This document shows positions 1 through 11,629 of a stretch of DNA of 64,000 nucleotides, piece by piece. This DNA is from Triticum aestivum. Taxonomy: Eukaryota; Streptophyta; Magnoliopsida; Poales; Poaceae. The translations under genes were made by a program, and so were the position numbers. Position 1 is the first letter of the stretch. Each line of letters starts with the position of its first letter. The notes beneath the pieces are model-generated. The model saw nothing but the letters and a program-made list of their open reading frames with translations. It did no database searches and had not been told where the DNA came from. The stretch covers positions 167,193,582 to 167,257,581 of the forward strand of contig NC_057807.1 of assembly GCF_018294505.1 (NCBI RefSeq). The letters are read 5' to 3'.

Positions 1-2
1 CA

Positions 3-578
3 GCGGGCCATGTCACTACTTGGGCTGAATTCAGCGAGGCTTTCCGTGAACATCACATTCCGGAGGGTCTCATGGACCGTAAACGTGAGGAATTTTGCAG
101 TTTCACTCAGGGCTGACTCTCTGTGGATGCTTACAGCAGGGAGTTCGGTAACCTCGCACGATATGCAACTGAGGAAGTTTCTACTGATGCCAAGAAGCAA
201 GCAAGGTTCCGTAAGGGGCTTAGTCCTGAGCTTCGCCGCGACCTCCGTCTGCATGAGTGCACATCTTTTCAGAAACTTGTTAACAAGGCCATCAGTGCTG
301 AAACTGGTCAGACTGATTATGATGCAACACGCAAGCATGGCCGTGACATGGGTTCCTCATCCGGTGCTGGTCCTCAGAAGCGCCGCGTGTGGGTGCCCAA
401 CACCGCCCTACCACCCAGGTTCACACCGAGGCCATCTTTCCAGGCGCCTCGCCCTGTTCAACAGTCTGCACCAGCCAAGCCCTATGGGGGTCCAACCAAC
501 AATGCTCCTCCACGTACCAGTTCCGTGACTTGTTTCAAGTGTGGGGAATCTGGTCACTATATGCGTGAGTGTCCCTAG
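3..578 (+). pseudogene. gag, C-terminal part (capsid end and zinc knuckle), element A
   Basis: Structural protein that packages retrotransposon RNA in cytoplasmic particles. The reading frame that starts at position 3 gives the retrotransposon gag domain (HIPEGLMDRKREEFCSF) and then a CCHC zinc knuckle, CFKCGESGHYMREC, near 530-573. A TGA at 114-116 replaces the CGA arginine codon that element C has, so this copy is broken. The frame closes with TAG at 576-578 directly after the knuckle and continues open into protease. The same TAG occurs in element C, while element G has CAG there. The N-terminal half of gag lies outside the window. Confidence 0.85.
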
Positions 579-2759
579 ACCAACCCCAACCAATCTGCTA
601 AAGCTGTTGGCCGTGGCAAGCCGACAGGGGAAGTGTTCCACGCCAAGCCGGCCACCGCTACACGATGCCATGTCAACTGTATCTCTGCCGAAGAAGCTCA
701 AGAGGATCCCAACGTCGTTCTCGGTACGCTCCTTGTTAATTGCCACCCGGCATCTGTTCTTTTCGATACAGGAGCCTCTCATTCATTTATATCCGAGAAC
801 TATGCTTGTTTCCATAACACCGCATTCTGTAACATGCCATCCACTATGGAAATTTTTACTCTCGGTTCTAGATGGCAGACCTCCAGGGTAAGTTATGGAA
901 ATGAAATCCAAGTCGACAGACTTGTTTTCCTTGCATCTTTGATAGCTCTCAAATTTTCAGATATTAATATCATTTTGGGTATGGACTGGATGTCAGCTCA
1001 TCATGCCAAAATTGATTGCTTCTCTAGGACTGTTCAACTCACCCATCCTTCGGGGAAGATAGTCAATGTCTTGACCCGATTAGCCAAGCGACAATTATAT
1101 TCTCTTAACGCCAGCCCTTTGCCAGACCTTGAGGACGTTCCGGTAGTCCGTGACTTTCCGGATGTCTTCCCAGAGGAATTGCCAGGTGTTCCACCCGACA
1201 GGGATGTTGAGTTCGTAATAGACCTCATTCCAGGAACCGTCCCGATTGCTAGAAGACCTTATAAGATGGCACCATTAGAACTAGCCGAGCTTAAGAAACA
1301 ACTCGATGTGTCCTTGAAAAAGGGTTTCATCCGACCTAGTTCATCTCCGTGGGCTTGCCCCGTCCTCTTCGTCAAGAAGAAGGATGGAACGGACCGGATG
1401 GTTGTAGATTATCGACCTGTCAATTTGGTCACAATCAAGAACAAATATCCGCTCCCCAGGATCAACGACCTGTATGATCAGCTCGCTGGATCCTCAGTCT
1501 TCTCCAAAATGGATTTGAGGTTGGGCTACCATCAAATCAAAATCAGGAACGGGGACATTCCTAAAACGGCCTTTGTTACTCGTTATGGCCAATACGAGTA
1601 CACCGTCATGTCTTTCGGTTTAACCAACGCTCCAGCCACTTTTTCTCGGTTAATGAACTCAATATTCATGGAGTATTTGGATAAATTCGTCGTGGTTTAC
1701 CTCGATGATATACTCATCTACTCCAAGAATGAGGAAGAACATGCCGAACATCTAAGGCTAGTGTTGAAGAAACTTCGAGAGCACCGCCTTTATGCCAAGT
1801 TTTCCAAATGTGAATTTTGGTTGTCAAAAGTGACCTATCTGGGTCATGTAATATCTGGTAAAGGTATTGCTGTTAACCCTGAGCGAGTTCAAGCCGTCCT
1901 TAATTGGACTCCACCTGAATCGGTCAAGCAAGTTTGGAGTTTCCTTGGCCTAGCGAGCTATTGTCGTCGCTTTGTCGAGAACTTCTCCAAAGTTGCTAAA
2001 CCTCTAACCGAACTCCTTAAGAAGGATAAAAAGTTTGAATGGACTCCACAATGTGAGCACAGCTTTCAGGAACTGAAAAGACGCCTGACTTCTGCTCCCG
2101 TTCTGGTACCGCCAGACTTCTCTAAGGACTTTGTTATCTACTGCGACGTCTCGCGACAAGGACTAGGCTGTATTCTCATGCAAGATCGACATGTAATTGC
2201 TTACGCCTCACGGCAATTGCACCCACATGAGGAAAATTATCCTACTCATAATCTAGAGCTTGCAGCTGTAGTCTATGCACTTAAAACCTGGCGACATTAC
2301 CTCCTCGGTAATCGCTGCGAAATATTCACTGATCACCAAAGTCTGAAGTACATCTTCACCCAACCGGATTTGAATCTCAGGCAAAGACGTTGGGTCGAGT
2401 TGATCACAGATTTCGACTTAGGAATAACTTACACCCCAGGGAAAGCCAACGTCATGGCTGATGCACTAAGTCGTAAATCTTATTGTAACAACCTGATGTT
2501 ACAACAAAGTCAACCGCTTCTCCATGAGGAATTTTGGAAGATTAACCTTCACATTGTTCCTCAAGGATTTCTTTCCACCTTGGTGGCGAAACCTACTCTT
2601 ACGGATCAAATCATCGCTGCCCAGAAGCGAGATAAGGGAATAGCTAAGATCAAGGAGAACATTGCTAGCGGAGGTGCTAGTTGTTTCTCCACAAATGATC
2701 GTGGTGTTGTGTACTTTGGGAACCGTTTAGTGGTTCCCAAGAACCAGCATCTACGATAG
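579..2759 (+). pseudogene. pol, protease-RT-RNase H part, element A
   Basis: In frame with gag. The protease active site is FDTGASHSF (about 768-794). RT follows, with the motif [10 protein letters not shown] near 1395, [15 protein letters not shown] near 1495 and the catalytic YLDD at 1698-1709. RNase H shows [10 protein letters not shown] (the more usual form is DAS; element G has it), the glutamate in [19 protein letters not shown], the aspartate in FTDHQSL and MADALSR. The frame is open for 708 codons from the ATG at 633, which is an internal methionine and not a real start. It stops at TAG 2757-2759, where element G has CAG. The downstream integrase stays in the same frame, so a single C-to-T change separates the two halves. 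Confidence 0.9.
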
Positions 2760-4085
2760 TTGATCCTTAAGGAGGCTCATGAATCCCCTCTCACCATTCA
2801 TCCGGGTAGTACCAAGATGTATCAGGACCTACGCCAGAGGTTCTGGTGGACTAGGATGAAGAGAGAAATTGCTCAGTATATTGCTAATTGCAACGTCTGT
2901 CGTCGTGTAAAAGCAGAGCATCAACGGCCTGCTGGCACCCTTCAGCCCCTAGCTGTTCCTGAATGGAAATGGGATAAAATTGGTATGGATTTCATTACCG
3001 GGTTTCCCAGGACCAAGAGAGGGAATAATGCTATCTTTGTCGTTGTCGATCGTCTTTCCAAAGTGGCCCATTTCTTACCTGTTCGTGAGAGTATAACCGC
3101 TAGTCAGCTGGCAGACCTATACATCTCCCGAATAGTGTCTCTCCATGGTGTTCCTTTGGAAATTAACTCGGATCGAGGAAGTCTTTTCACCTCTCGATTT
3201 TGGGAAAGTTTCCAAAACGCTATGGGAACCCGCCTTTCCTTTAGCACCGCTTTTCACCCTCAATCGAGTGGTCAAGTAGAACGCGTCAACCAGATCCTAG
3301 AAGACATGCTTCGAGCCTCTGTTATCTCCTTCGGAATGGATTGGGAGAAATGCCTTCCATTTGCCGAATTTGCTTACAACAACAGCTATCAATCTAGCTT
3401 GGGTAAAGCCCCTTTTGAAGTACTTTATGGACGGCGGTGTCGAACACCCCTTAACTGGTCAGAGACCGGGGAAAGAAAATTCTTTGGCCCAGATATGATT
3501 CATGAAGCAGAAGAGCAAGTTCGCATCGTTCGTGAAAAGTTGAAAACAGCCCAATCTCGTCAAAAGAGTCAATATGACCGAAAACATAAGGCTATGACTT
3601 TCGAGGTTGACGAGAAGGCTTACCTTCGGGTTAACCCTCTGAAGGGAACCCATCGTTTCGGTATCAAAGGCAAATTGGCTCCTCGTTACATTGGACCTTT
3701 TCGCATTCTCGCTAAACGAGGAGAAGTTGCCTACCAGTTGGAACTACCTCCGCACCTCTCCAGAGTCCACGATGTCTTCCACGTTTCTCAACTCAGGCGT
3801 TGCTTCTCGGATCCTATCCGTGGAGTGGACTACGAAACGCTTGATCTCCAAGATAATCTTACATATCGAGAGTACCCCATTCGTATCCTCGATCAGGCCG
3901 AGCGTACCACTCGATGTCATAATATCAAGTTTCTCAAAGTTCAATGGTCGCACCATTCTGAGGATGAAGCAACTTGGGAAAGGGAGGATCGTCTTCGACT
4001 CGAGTATCCCACCTTCTTCCCGGAGGAACCCAAATCTCGGGACGAGATTCTTTTGAGTGGGGGTGAGTTGTCACACCCTAGCTAG
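2760..4085 (+). pseudogene. pol, integrase and chromodomain part, element A
   Basis: Integrase inserts the cDNA into chromosomes. The zinc-binding HHCC region is seen in HESPLTIHPGSTKMY through CNVCRRVK. The catalytic D,D35E residues lie in [31 protein letters not shown] and [12 protein letters not shown]. The GPY/F-type region (APRYIGPFRILAKRG) follows, then a C-terminal chromodomain with IKFLKVQWSHHSEDEATWER, which in chromoviruses binds chromatin marks and steers insertion. The frame is intact apart from the upstream TAG at 2757. The final stop at 4083-4085 lies 17 bases inside the 3' LTR, so the last codons are LTR-encoded. Confidence 0.9.
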
Positions 4086-4513
4086 TCATGCATTAGAGTG
4101 TTGCATCATATTTATTCTTTCACCAGAAACCTGAAATGGGGATGACAGAACCCCCAGTCCCCTCTGAAACCAACTAGGGTTTACTAAAAACTTTTTCAAT
4201 GAACCTGAAATGCCCTTCTAAAATGCCCATCATTTTTGTCTTGGTTCAGAACCTCTGCCAAAAGTGGTGCACATTTTCCTAGGCCATCTTAGGGTTTTTG
4301 AATTAAATCATAAATATTTGAATTTGGGCATTTAAAATTATATAAAATATTTAAATGCTCAAATATCTCCAAACTAAAATGTTTCATGTTGGAAATAATC
4401 CAACTATGGACCAGGAGTAGTTTGGTGATTTTAGGAGTAGCCTAAGTATTTTATTTAATTCAACAAAGTTGCAGAAGTATTAAAAAACAGAAAATAGAAA
4501 GAAATGGAAAAAA

Positions 4514-4521
4514 CTTACCTG
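4514..4521 (-). other. Antisense splice-donor-like site in LTR
   Basis: Read on the minus strand, the GC-rich block ends in the consensus plant 5' splice site CAG/GTAAGT, after which the sequence becomes AT-rich. The same motif stands at the same place in the LTRs of elements C and G. Confidence 0.4.
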
Positions 4522-5586
4522 GCGCCCAGCACCTGGCCCACCTGCCGGCCCAGCCCAGCGCCGCTCCAGCGAGCTGCTTGCCGGCCAGGCAGGCAGGCAG
4601 GTGCCCGACGGCGACCACAGCGTGCGCCACGCACCTGCTCGCCGCCTCGCCGCTCCCCTCGCCCGGTGACGTCGTGGATCAGCCTCTCTCGCTCCCCCGA
4701 ACCCCCTAGACACCCCCTCTCCTCTCCAGCTCCTCCCCCTCGCGCTCCCCCGCCATGACCGACGCCACCATCGCCGTGCCTTCGTCGTAGCCGTGCTCCC
4801 CGCCGCCCGTGCGTCCTCTCATCGTGTCCAGGAGCTCCGCCGCTGTCCACTCCATCGAGCAAGCCGAGCCCCGAGCGCTCGCAACGCCCGAGTCCACCGC
4901 AACGACCTCGCCCAAACCGCTGTCGCCGGAGATCCCCTTCAACGCCGTCGTTGCTCCGGTCCATCTCCGGCCACACCAAGGGCTTCGTCCCACTCACTGT
5001 GAGCTTAGCCATCTTCCCCTCCCTTCCGTTCTTGCTCCCGAGCCGTGTAGCGACCTCCCGGAGCTCAACCGCACCCACCGCCGTGGAGCTCGTCGCCGAC
5101 GTGCTCCCGGTCATCCTCCGGCCACTCCACGGTGTCCGTCATGCTCACCGTGTCACTTAGCACCTAGCTAGCCACTCCCCGAGCCTCACCGACCCCTCTA
5201 GCGTCAAGTTCGTCTTCGGCCGAACCCCGGTGGCCGCCAAAGTCGTCGCCGGCACCAACTCCGGCCACCCCGACCCCAACGGACTCCACCAAGAGCTGCG
5301 GCTCGTCCTCAGCTCCACTCCGGTGGTCTCCGCGACCCATTTGGTGGCCGAAACGGCCAAAACCACTTCCGCCTCCGCGTCGGGCTCGCCGGCGGCTAAA
5401 TGCCGGTGCAGCCGACCCGGGTTTGACCATGGGTGGGCCCTGGTTGACTCCCCTAAGTCAATGACAGGTGGGGCCCAGCCCTGTTAATTAAACAGGTTTA
5501 GTTTTAATTAAACTTTAATTAATCTAATCACACTGACACACGGGACCCACTGTCAGGTTTGACCCGGACGTGTTCCGTTGACCTGC

Positions 5587-5616
5587 TGACGTCACACTGA
5601 CGTCAGGCTGACGCAA
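5587..5616 (+). promoter_or_regulatory. Three TGACG (as-1-like) motifs at 11-bp pitch in LTR A
   Basis: TGACGTCA occurs at 5587-5594 and 5598-5605, and TGACGCAA at 5609-5616. TGACG pairs are the known binding sites of plant TGA-class bZIP factors. The 11-bp spacing puts all three on one face of the helix. The array is kept in the LTRs of elements C and G, which suggests an LTR enhancer. Function is inferred only. Confidence 0.55.
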
Positions 5617-7504
5617 TAATTGATTTTTTGGAATTAATCAAATATAGGAAATTCCAGAATATAGTTTAAACTTCAAAAATTCATAACTTCTATTCTGTAA
5701 CTCCAAATCAGACAAATTATATATGAAAAATGATCAGAAAAATCCAATCTATCCATCTGTACTATTTTCATGCATGATTAAACAAGTTAACCTGATGTTT
5801 AATGCAGAACAAGGAAAAGCACTTTAAAAGGCCATGTTTGAGTTTGAAATTTGAATCTTTGATTCAAATTGGTTCAAACCCTTCTGGTCTTAGTTGCATT
5901 AGCCCAGCACACTCATATTGCTATGTTTCATGCATGCATCATATTGTTGCACATTGTTTGGTGATGGTTGTGTATCGGTGTTCTTTGCGGCAGGTTCTGC
6001 CCCCGAGGGGTACCGTGATTACCCTAACGAAGAACCGTATCAGTGCATCGAACCATCAGGCAAGCAACCAACCTTTTGATCATATCAATACAATCCCATG
6101 TTCTTGCTCCTGCTCTCTTTTACTGCATTAAGACAACGCGTTTCAAACTGCTGTGTGCTACGGTAGTTGAACCCATTTCCTCTGCATGACCTGTCCTTGC
6201 CACAGTAACTAGATGAAACCCACTAGCATGTGTAGGAGTTGATTGAGCCATATGTATGTGTTGTTCCTACCTTGCTATGCCTGCTATGCTTAGAGTCGTG
6301 TCAGGTCTGGTTCATCTGGGTGATGGCTAGAGTGAAATGATTATGTCGGTAATGAGAGTGGTGTGGTGAACACGATTTGGTAAAGGTATCGATGAGAGGC
6401 CATGTAGGAGTACATGGTGGGTTGTTTCATTGAAGCCGACCTTAAGCACTGAGATCTGTATGTGTGATTTAAGATACAGCTACTACCATGCATTGGGCCC
6501 TGAAATATGACCCCGCTCGACTTCTTACTCACCCTAGCTCTCTGTCCAGGAGTTGCAAGTAGTTTCTGGTGTTTGTAGCCTACTGGAGGCCGTGGACAGC
6601 GCTGACCGTAGGGGTGGGCTGTGATGCGGTAGGTACGTGGCCGGGTGTACCGAATACCCGTTAGGTATCTCGGGAACCCTGTTCACATCGTTCGGGGCCG
6701 TATGGGAAACCTCGGCCGGACTCCCTGCGGATGGAACCTGAATAGGCGATAAACCTGGATTAGAGGCTTAAGTGTTTAGGTAGGTCGTGGTCTACACCCA
6801 CGTCGGCTTTCGCTTGAAGTCTGCCGAGCACATGTCGTGTGCAGACGCTAAGTGGTGGAAACATGTATGAAGAAGTACACCCCTGCAGGGTTAACATGAT
6901 CTATTCGAATAGCCGCGTCCGCGGTAAAGGACTACTTGGTTGCCTATACAGTTCATAGACAAGTAAATGGAAACTACTAAAAGCCTCAAGATAAGTGTGA
7001 GTGCCGAGGATGGCTCTTCCGTAGGAAGACGGAGGTGGATCCTCGGTAGTGTATTGAAGTGGTGAGTAGTGGACTCATGTGCGCAAAACATTTCAAGTTG
7101 AAGTATCGTAGGATAGTCTAGCCAAGAGTCAAAGCTGGCTTGCTGCAATAACTCCACCAACCCTTCTTGATACTATGCATGTATGTAGGATCTGATGTAA
7201 GTCTTGCTGAGTACCTTTGTACTCATGTTGCTATAATCTACATTTTTACAGAAGACGCTGCAACCCCTTCTGATGGGTTCTATGTAGACGTTGACATCAA
7301 CGAGTAGGCTAAAGACCCAGGTGGTGACCCTGAGCTTGTGATGGACCACGTAGTATAGTTAGGCTTCCAAGCCTCTTTTATTTTACTAGTTGTCTGTACC
7401 CAGACAAAGTACTTCCGTTGTTGGCTTGTATGACTGTATGACTTGTATGTTGGGTCGTGAGATCCGTACCTTTGTGTATGATATGTATGGCTCCCTGAGC
7501 CTTA

Positions 7505-7510
7505 AATAAA
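7505..7510 (+). terminator. Polyadenylation signal AATAAA in LTR A
   Basis: AATAAA lies in sense orientation within a TG-rich stretch that is conserved in all LTR copies of the family, about 600 bp before the LTR end. It is the best candidate for the 3' end signal of the retrotransposon RNA. Confidence 0.5.
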
Positions 7511-8112
7511 GTACTTGTGTCATAGAGTCATGTTGTGATGCTTCGTTGTATTGCACATATCAAGCATATTGTGTGTATGATTGAAATGCTTGGTATGTGT
7601 GGGATCTGACTATCTAGTTGTTTATCTTTAGTAGCCTCTCTTACCGGGAAATGTCTCCTAGTGTTACCGCTGAGCCATGGTAGCTTGCTACTGCTCTGGA
7701 ACACTTAGGCTGGCCGGCATGTGTCCTTCTTCGTTCCTGTGTCTGTCCCTTCGGGGAAATGTCACGCTTTGAGTACCGGAGTCCTGTTAGCCCGCTACAG
7801 CCCGGTTTACCGGAGTCCTGCTAGCCCAGTGCTACAGCCCGGACCCACTTGCTGATGACCGACACGTTCGAAGCTGGGTCATGGATGCCTGTCCCTGTAA
7901 GTCTGTGCCACTTTGGGTTTACAACTAGTCATGTCAGCCTGGGCTCTTTATCATATGGATGCTAGCGACACTATCATATACGTGAGCCAAAAGGCGCAAA
8001 CGGTCCCGGGCAAAGGTAAGGCGACACCCGTGGGAATACCGTGCGTGAGGCCGCAAAGTGATATGAAGTGTTACCGGCTAGATCGATGTGACATCGAGTC
8101 GGGGTCCTGACA

Positions 8113-10600
8113 GCGTTGAATTAAATCAGGAAATTCCAGAATATTAATTAAACTTCAAAAATTCATAACTTTTATTCTGTAACTCCAAATTGGACAAATT
8201 ATATATGAAAAATGATCAGAAAAATCCAATCTATCCATCTGTACCATTTCCATGCATGATCAAACAAGTTAAGTTGATGTTTTAATCAGAACAAGAAAAG
8301 GCACTTTAAAAGGCCATATTTGAATTTGAAATTTGAATCCTTGATTCAAATTTGTTCAAACCCTTCTGGTTTTAGTTGCATTAGCCCAACACACTCATAT
8401 TGCCATGTTTCATGCATGCATCATATTGTTGCATATTGTTTGGTGATGTTTGTGTATCGATGTCCTTTGCGACAGGATCTGTCCCCGAGGAGTACCGTGA
8501 TTACCCTAACGAAGAACCGTATCCGTGCAACGAACCATCAGGCAAGCAACCAACCATCTGATCATATCGATACAATCCCATGTTCTCGCTCCTGCTCTCT
8601 TTTACTGCATTAAGACAACGCGATTCAAACTGCTGTGTGTTACGGTAGTTGAACCCATTTCCTCTGCATGACCTGTCATTGCCACAGTAACTAGATGAAA
8701 CCCACTAGCATGTGTAGGAGTTGATTGAGCCATATGTATGTGTTGTTCCTACCTTGCTAAGCCTGCTATGCTTAGAGTCGTGTCAGGTCTGGTTCATCTG
8801 GGTGATGGGCTAGAGTGAAATGATTATGTCGGTAATGAGAGTGGTGTGGTGAACACGAATTGGTAAAGGTATCGATGAGAGGCCATGTAGGAGTACATGG
8901 TGGGTTGTTTCATTGAAGCCGACCTTAAGCACTGAGATCTGTATGTGTGATTTAAGAATCAGCTACTACCATGCATTGGGCCCGAAACCAATGGACCCTC
9001 TCGACTTCTTATTCACCCTAGTTCTCCGTCCAGGAGTTGCAAGTAGTTTCTGGTGTTTGTAGCCTACTGGAGGCCGTGGACAGCGCTGACCGTAGGGGTG
9101 GGCTGTGATGCGGTAGGTACGTGGCACGGTGTACCGAATACCCGTTAGGTATCTCGGGAACCCTGTTCACATCATTCGGGGCCGTATGGGAAACCTCGGC
9201 CGGACTCCCTGCGGATGGAACCTGGATAGGCGATAAACCTGGACTAGAGGCTTAAGTGTTTAGGTAGGTCGTGGTCTACACCCACGTCGGCTTTCGCTTG
9301 AAGTCTGCCGAGCACATGTCGTGTGCAGACGCTAAGTGGTGGAAACATGTATGAAGAAGTACACCCCTGCAGGGTTATCATGATCTATTCGAATAGCCGC
9401 GTCCGCGGTAAAGGACTACTTGGTTGCCTATACAGTTCATAGACAAGTAAATGGAAACTACTAAAAGCCTCAAGATAAGTGTGAGTGCCGAGGATGGCTC
9501 TTCCGTAGGAAGACGGAGGTGGATCCTCGGTAGTGTATTGAAGTGGAGAGTAGTGGACTCGTGTGCGCAAAACCATTTCAAGTTGGAGTCTCGTAGGTTA
9601 GCCTAGCCAAGAGTGAAAGCTGGCTTGCTGCAATAACTCCACCAACCCTTCTTGATAATATGCATGTATGTAGGATCTGATATAAGTCTTGCTGAGTACC
9701 TTTGTACTCATGTTGCTATAATTTACATTTTACAGAAGACGCTACAACCCCTTCTGATGGGTTCTACGTAGACGTTGACATCAATGAGTAGGCTAAGGCC
9801 CAGGTGGTGATCCTGAGCTTGTGAAGGACCACGTAGTATAGCTAGGCTTTCCAAGCCTCTTTTATTTTACTAGTTGTCTGTACTCAGACAAGCTACTTCC
9901 GCTGCTGGTTTGTATGACTGTATGTCTTGAATGCTGGGTCGTGTGACCCGTACCTGTGTGTATGATTATGTATGGCTCCCTAAGCCTTAAATAAAGTACT
10001 TGTGTCGTAGAGTCATGTTGTGATGCCATGTTGTATTTGCACATATCGAGCATACTGTGTGTATGCTATTGAAATGCTTGGTATGTGTGGGATCTGACTA
10101 TCTAGTTGTTTATCTTTAGTAGCCTCTCTTACCGGGAAATGTCTCCTAGTGTTACCACTGAGCCATGGTAGCTTGCTACTGCTCTGGAACACTTAGGCTG
10201 GCCGGCATGTGTCCTTCTTCGTTCCGGTGTCTGTCCCTTCGGGGAAATGTCACGCATTGAGTACCGGAGTCCTGTTAGCCCGCTACAGCCCGGTGTACCG
10301 GAGTCCTGCTAGCCCAGTGCTACAGCCCAGACCCTCTTGCTGATGACCGACACGTTCGAAGCTGGGTCATGGATGCCTGTCCCTGTAAGTCTGTGCCACT
10401 TTGGGTTTACAACTAGTCATGTCAGCCCGGGCTCCTTAACATATGGATGCTAGCGACACTATCATATACGTGAGCCAAAAGGCGCAAACGGTCCCGGGCA
10501 AAGGTAAGGCGACACCCGTGGGGATACCGTGTGTGAGGCCGCAAAGTGATATGAGGTGTTACGGACTAGATCGATGTGTCATCGAGTCGGGGTCCTGACA
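8113..10600 (+). repeat. Element B: 3' part of an LTR of the same family
   Basis: The sequence from 8113 repeats LTR A from about 5620 to its exact end (CTGACA at 10600), with scattered differences. Its 5' part is missing because element A interrupts it. At 10600 the exact LTR terminus meets RT sequence of element C on the minus strand, as expected if B is inserted in C. The expected target duplication is GACGG (10601-10605), whose partner should be left of the window. It codes for nothing. Confidence 0.85.
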
Positions 10601-11629
10601 GACGGTGTACTCGTATTGGCCATAACGAGTAACAAAGGCCGTTTTAGGAATGTCCCCGTTTCTGATTTTGATTTGATGGTAGCCCAACCTCAAATCCATC
10701 TTGGAGAAGACTGAGGATCCAGCGAGCTGATCATATAGGTCGTTGATCCTGGGGAGCGGATATTTGTTCTTGTTTGTGACCAAATTGACAGGTCGATAAT
10801 CTACAACCATCCGGTCCGTACCATCCTTCTTCTTGACGAATAGGACGGGGCAAGCCCACGGAGATGAGCTAGGTCGGATGAAACCCTTTTTCAAGGACTC
10901 ATCGAGTTGTTTCTTAAGCTCGGCTAGTTCTAGTGGTGCCATCTTATAGGGTCTTCTAGCAATCAGAACGGTTCCTGGAATGAGGTCTATTACGAACTCA
11001 ACATCCCTGTCAGGTGGAACACCTGGCAATTCCTCTGGGAAGACATTCGGGAAGTCACGGACTACTGGAACATCCTCAAGGTCTGGCAAAGGGCTGGCGT
11101 TAAGAGAATATAATTGTCGCTTGGCTAATCGGGTCAAGACATTGACTATCTTCCCCGAAGGATGAGTGAGTTGAACAGTCCTAGAGAAGCAATCAATTTT
11201 GGCATGATGAGCTGACATCCAGTCCATACCCAAAATGATATTAATATCTGAAAATCTGAGAGCTATCAAAGATGCAAGGAAAACAAGTCTGTCGACTCGG
11301 ATTTCATTTCCATAACTTACCCTGGAGGTCTGCCATCTAGAACCGGGAGTAGAAATTTCCATAGTGGATGGCATGTCACAGAATGCGGTGTTATGTAAAC
11401 GAGCATAGTTCTCGGATATAAATGAATGAGAGGCTCCTGTATCGAAAAGAACAGATGTCGGGTGGCAATTAACAAGGAGCGTACCGAGAACGACGTTGGG
11501 ATCCTCTTGAGCTTCTTCGGCAGAGATACAGTTGACATGGCCACGTGTAGCGGTGGCCGGCTTGGCGTGGAACACTTTCCCTGTCGACTTGCCACGGCCA
11601 ACAGCTTTAGCAGATTGGTTGGGGTTGGT
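10601..11629 (-). pseudogene. pol, protease and partial RT, element C
   Basis: The frame continues from gag past the shared TAG. It shows the protease motif [12 protein letters not shown] near 11440-11405 and the RT fingers and palm up to [13 protein letters not shown] and QYEYTV. The catalytic YLDD, RNase H and integrase are absent because element B interrupts the frame. The last codons of the open frame, from 10600 down to 10559, are read from the LTR of B and are not part of the protein. Confidence 0.88.

Larger units (their letters stand above)
1..8112 (+). mobile_element. Element A: 3' part of Tekay-type chromodomain gypsy retrotransposon
   Basis: The window opens inside gag. The order gag, protease, RT, RNase H, integrase, chromodomain followed by an LTR is that of a Ty3/gypsy chromovirus, and the 4.0 kb LTR fits the Tekay/Del lineage of grasses. 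The 5' LTR lies left of the window. The 3' LTR begins TGTCACACCC at 4069 and ends in CTGACA at 8112, where the sequence changes abruptly to the interior of another LTR of the same family. That implies insertion into element B. The predicted target duplication is GCGTT (8113-8117), which should also stand left of the missing 5' LTR. Coding capacity is lost through stops at 114-116 and 2757-2759, besides a TAG at 576-578 shared with element C. Confidence 0.93.
4069..8112 (+). repeat. 3' LTR of element A (4044 bp)
   Basis: The LTR starts TGTCACACCC just after a purine-rich stretch (GAGTGGGGGTGAG, 4054-4067) that serves as the polypurine tract, and ends CCTGACA. The same sequence is found inverted at 14157-18206 and in part at 8113-10600. 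A GC-rich block (about 4520-5480) has several overlapping open frames on both strands but no recognisable protein. An AT-rich part with a TGACG cluster and a probable R region with AATAAA follow. Nothing else is coded in it. Confidence 0.95.

Noticed and set aside
10559..10600. Continuation of the element C frame past RT with a new C-terminal tail
   Set aside because: These codons are read from the LTR of element B. They are an artefact of the insertion and not a fusion protein.
8113..10601. Self-insertion (autointegration) or inverted assembly error as origin of the LTR-RT junction
   Set aside because: Possible, but exact LTR ends at each junction and a consistent order fit simple nesting, which needs no special event.
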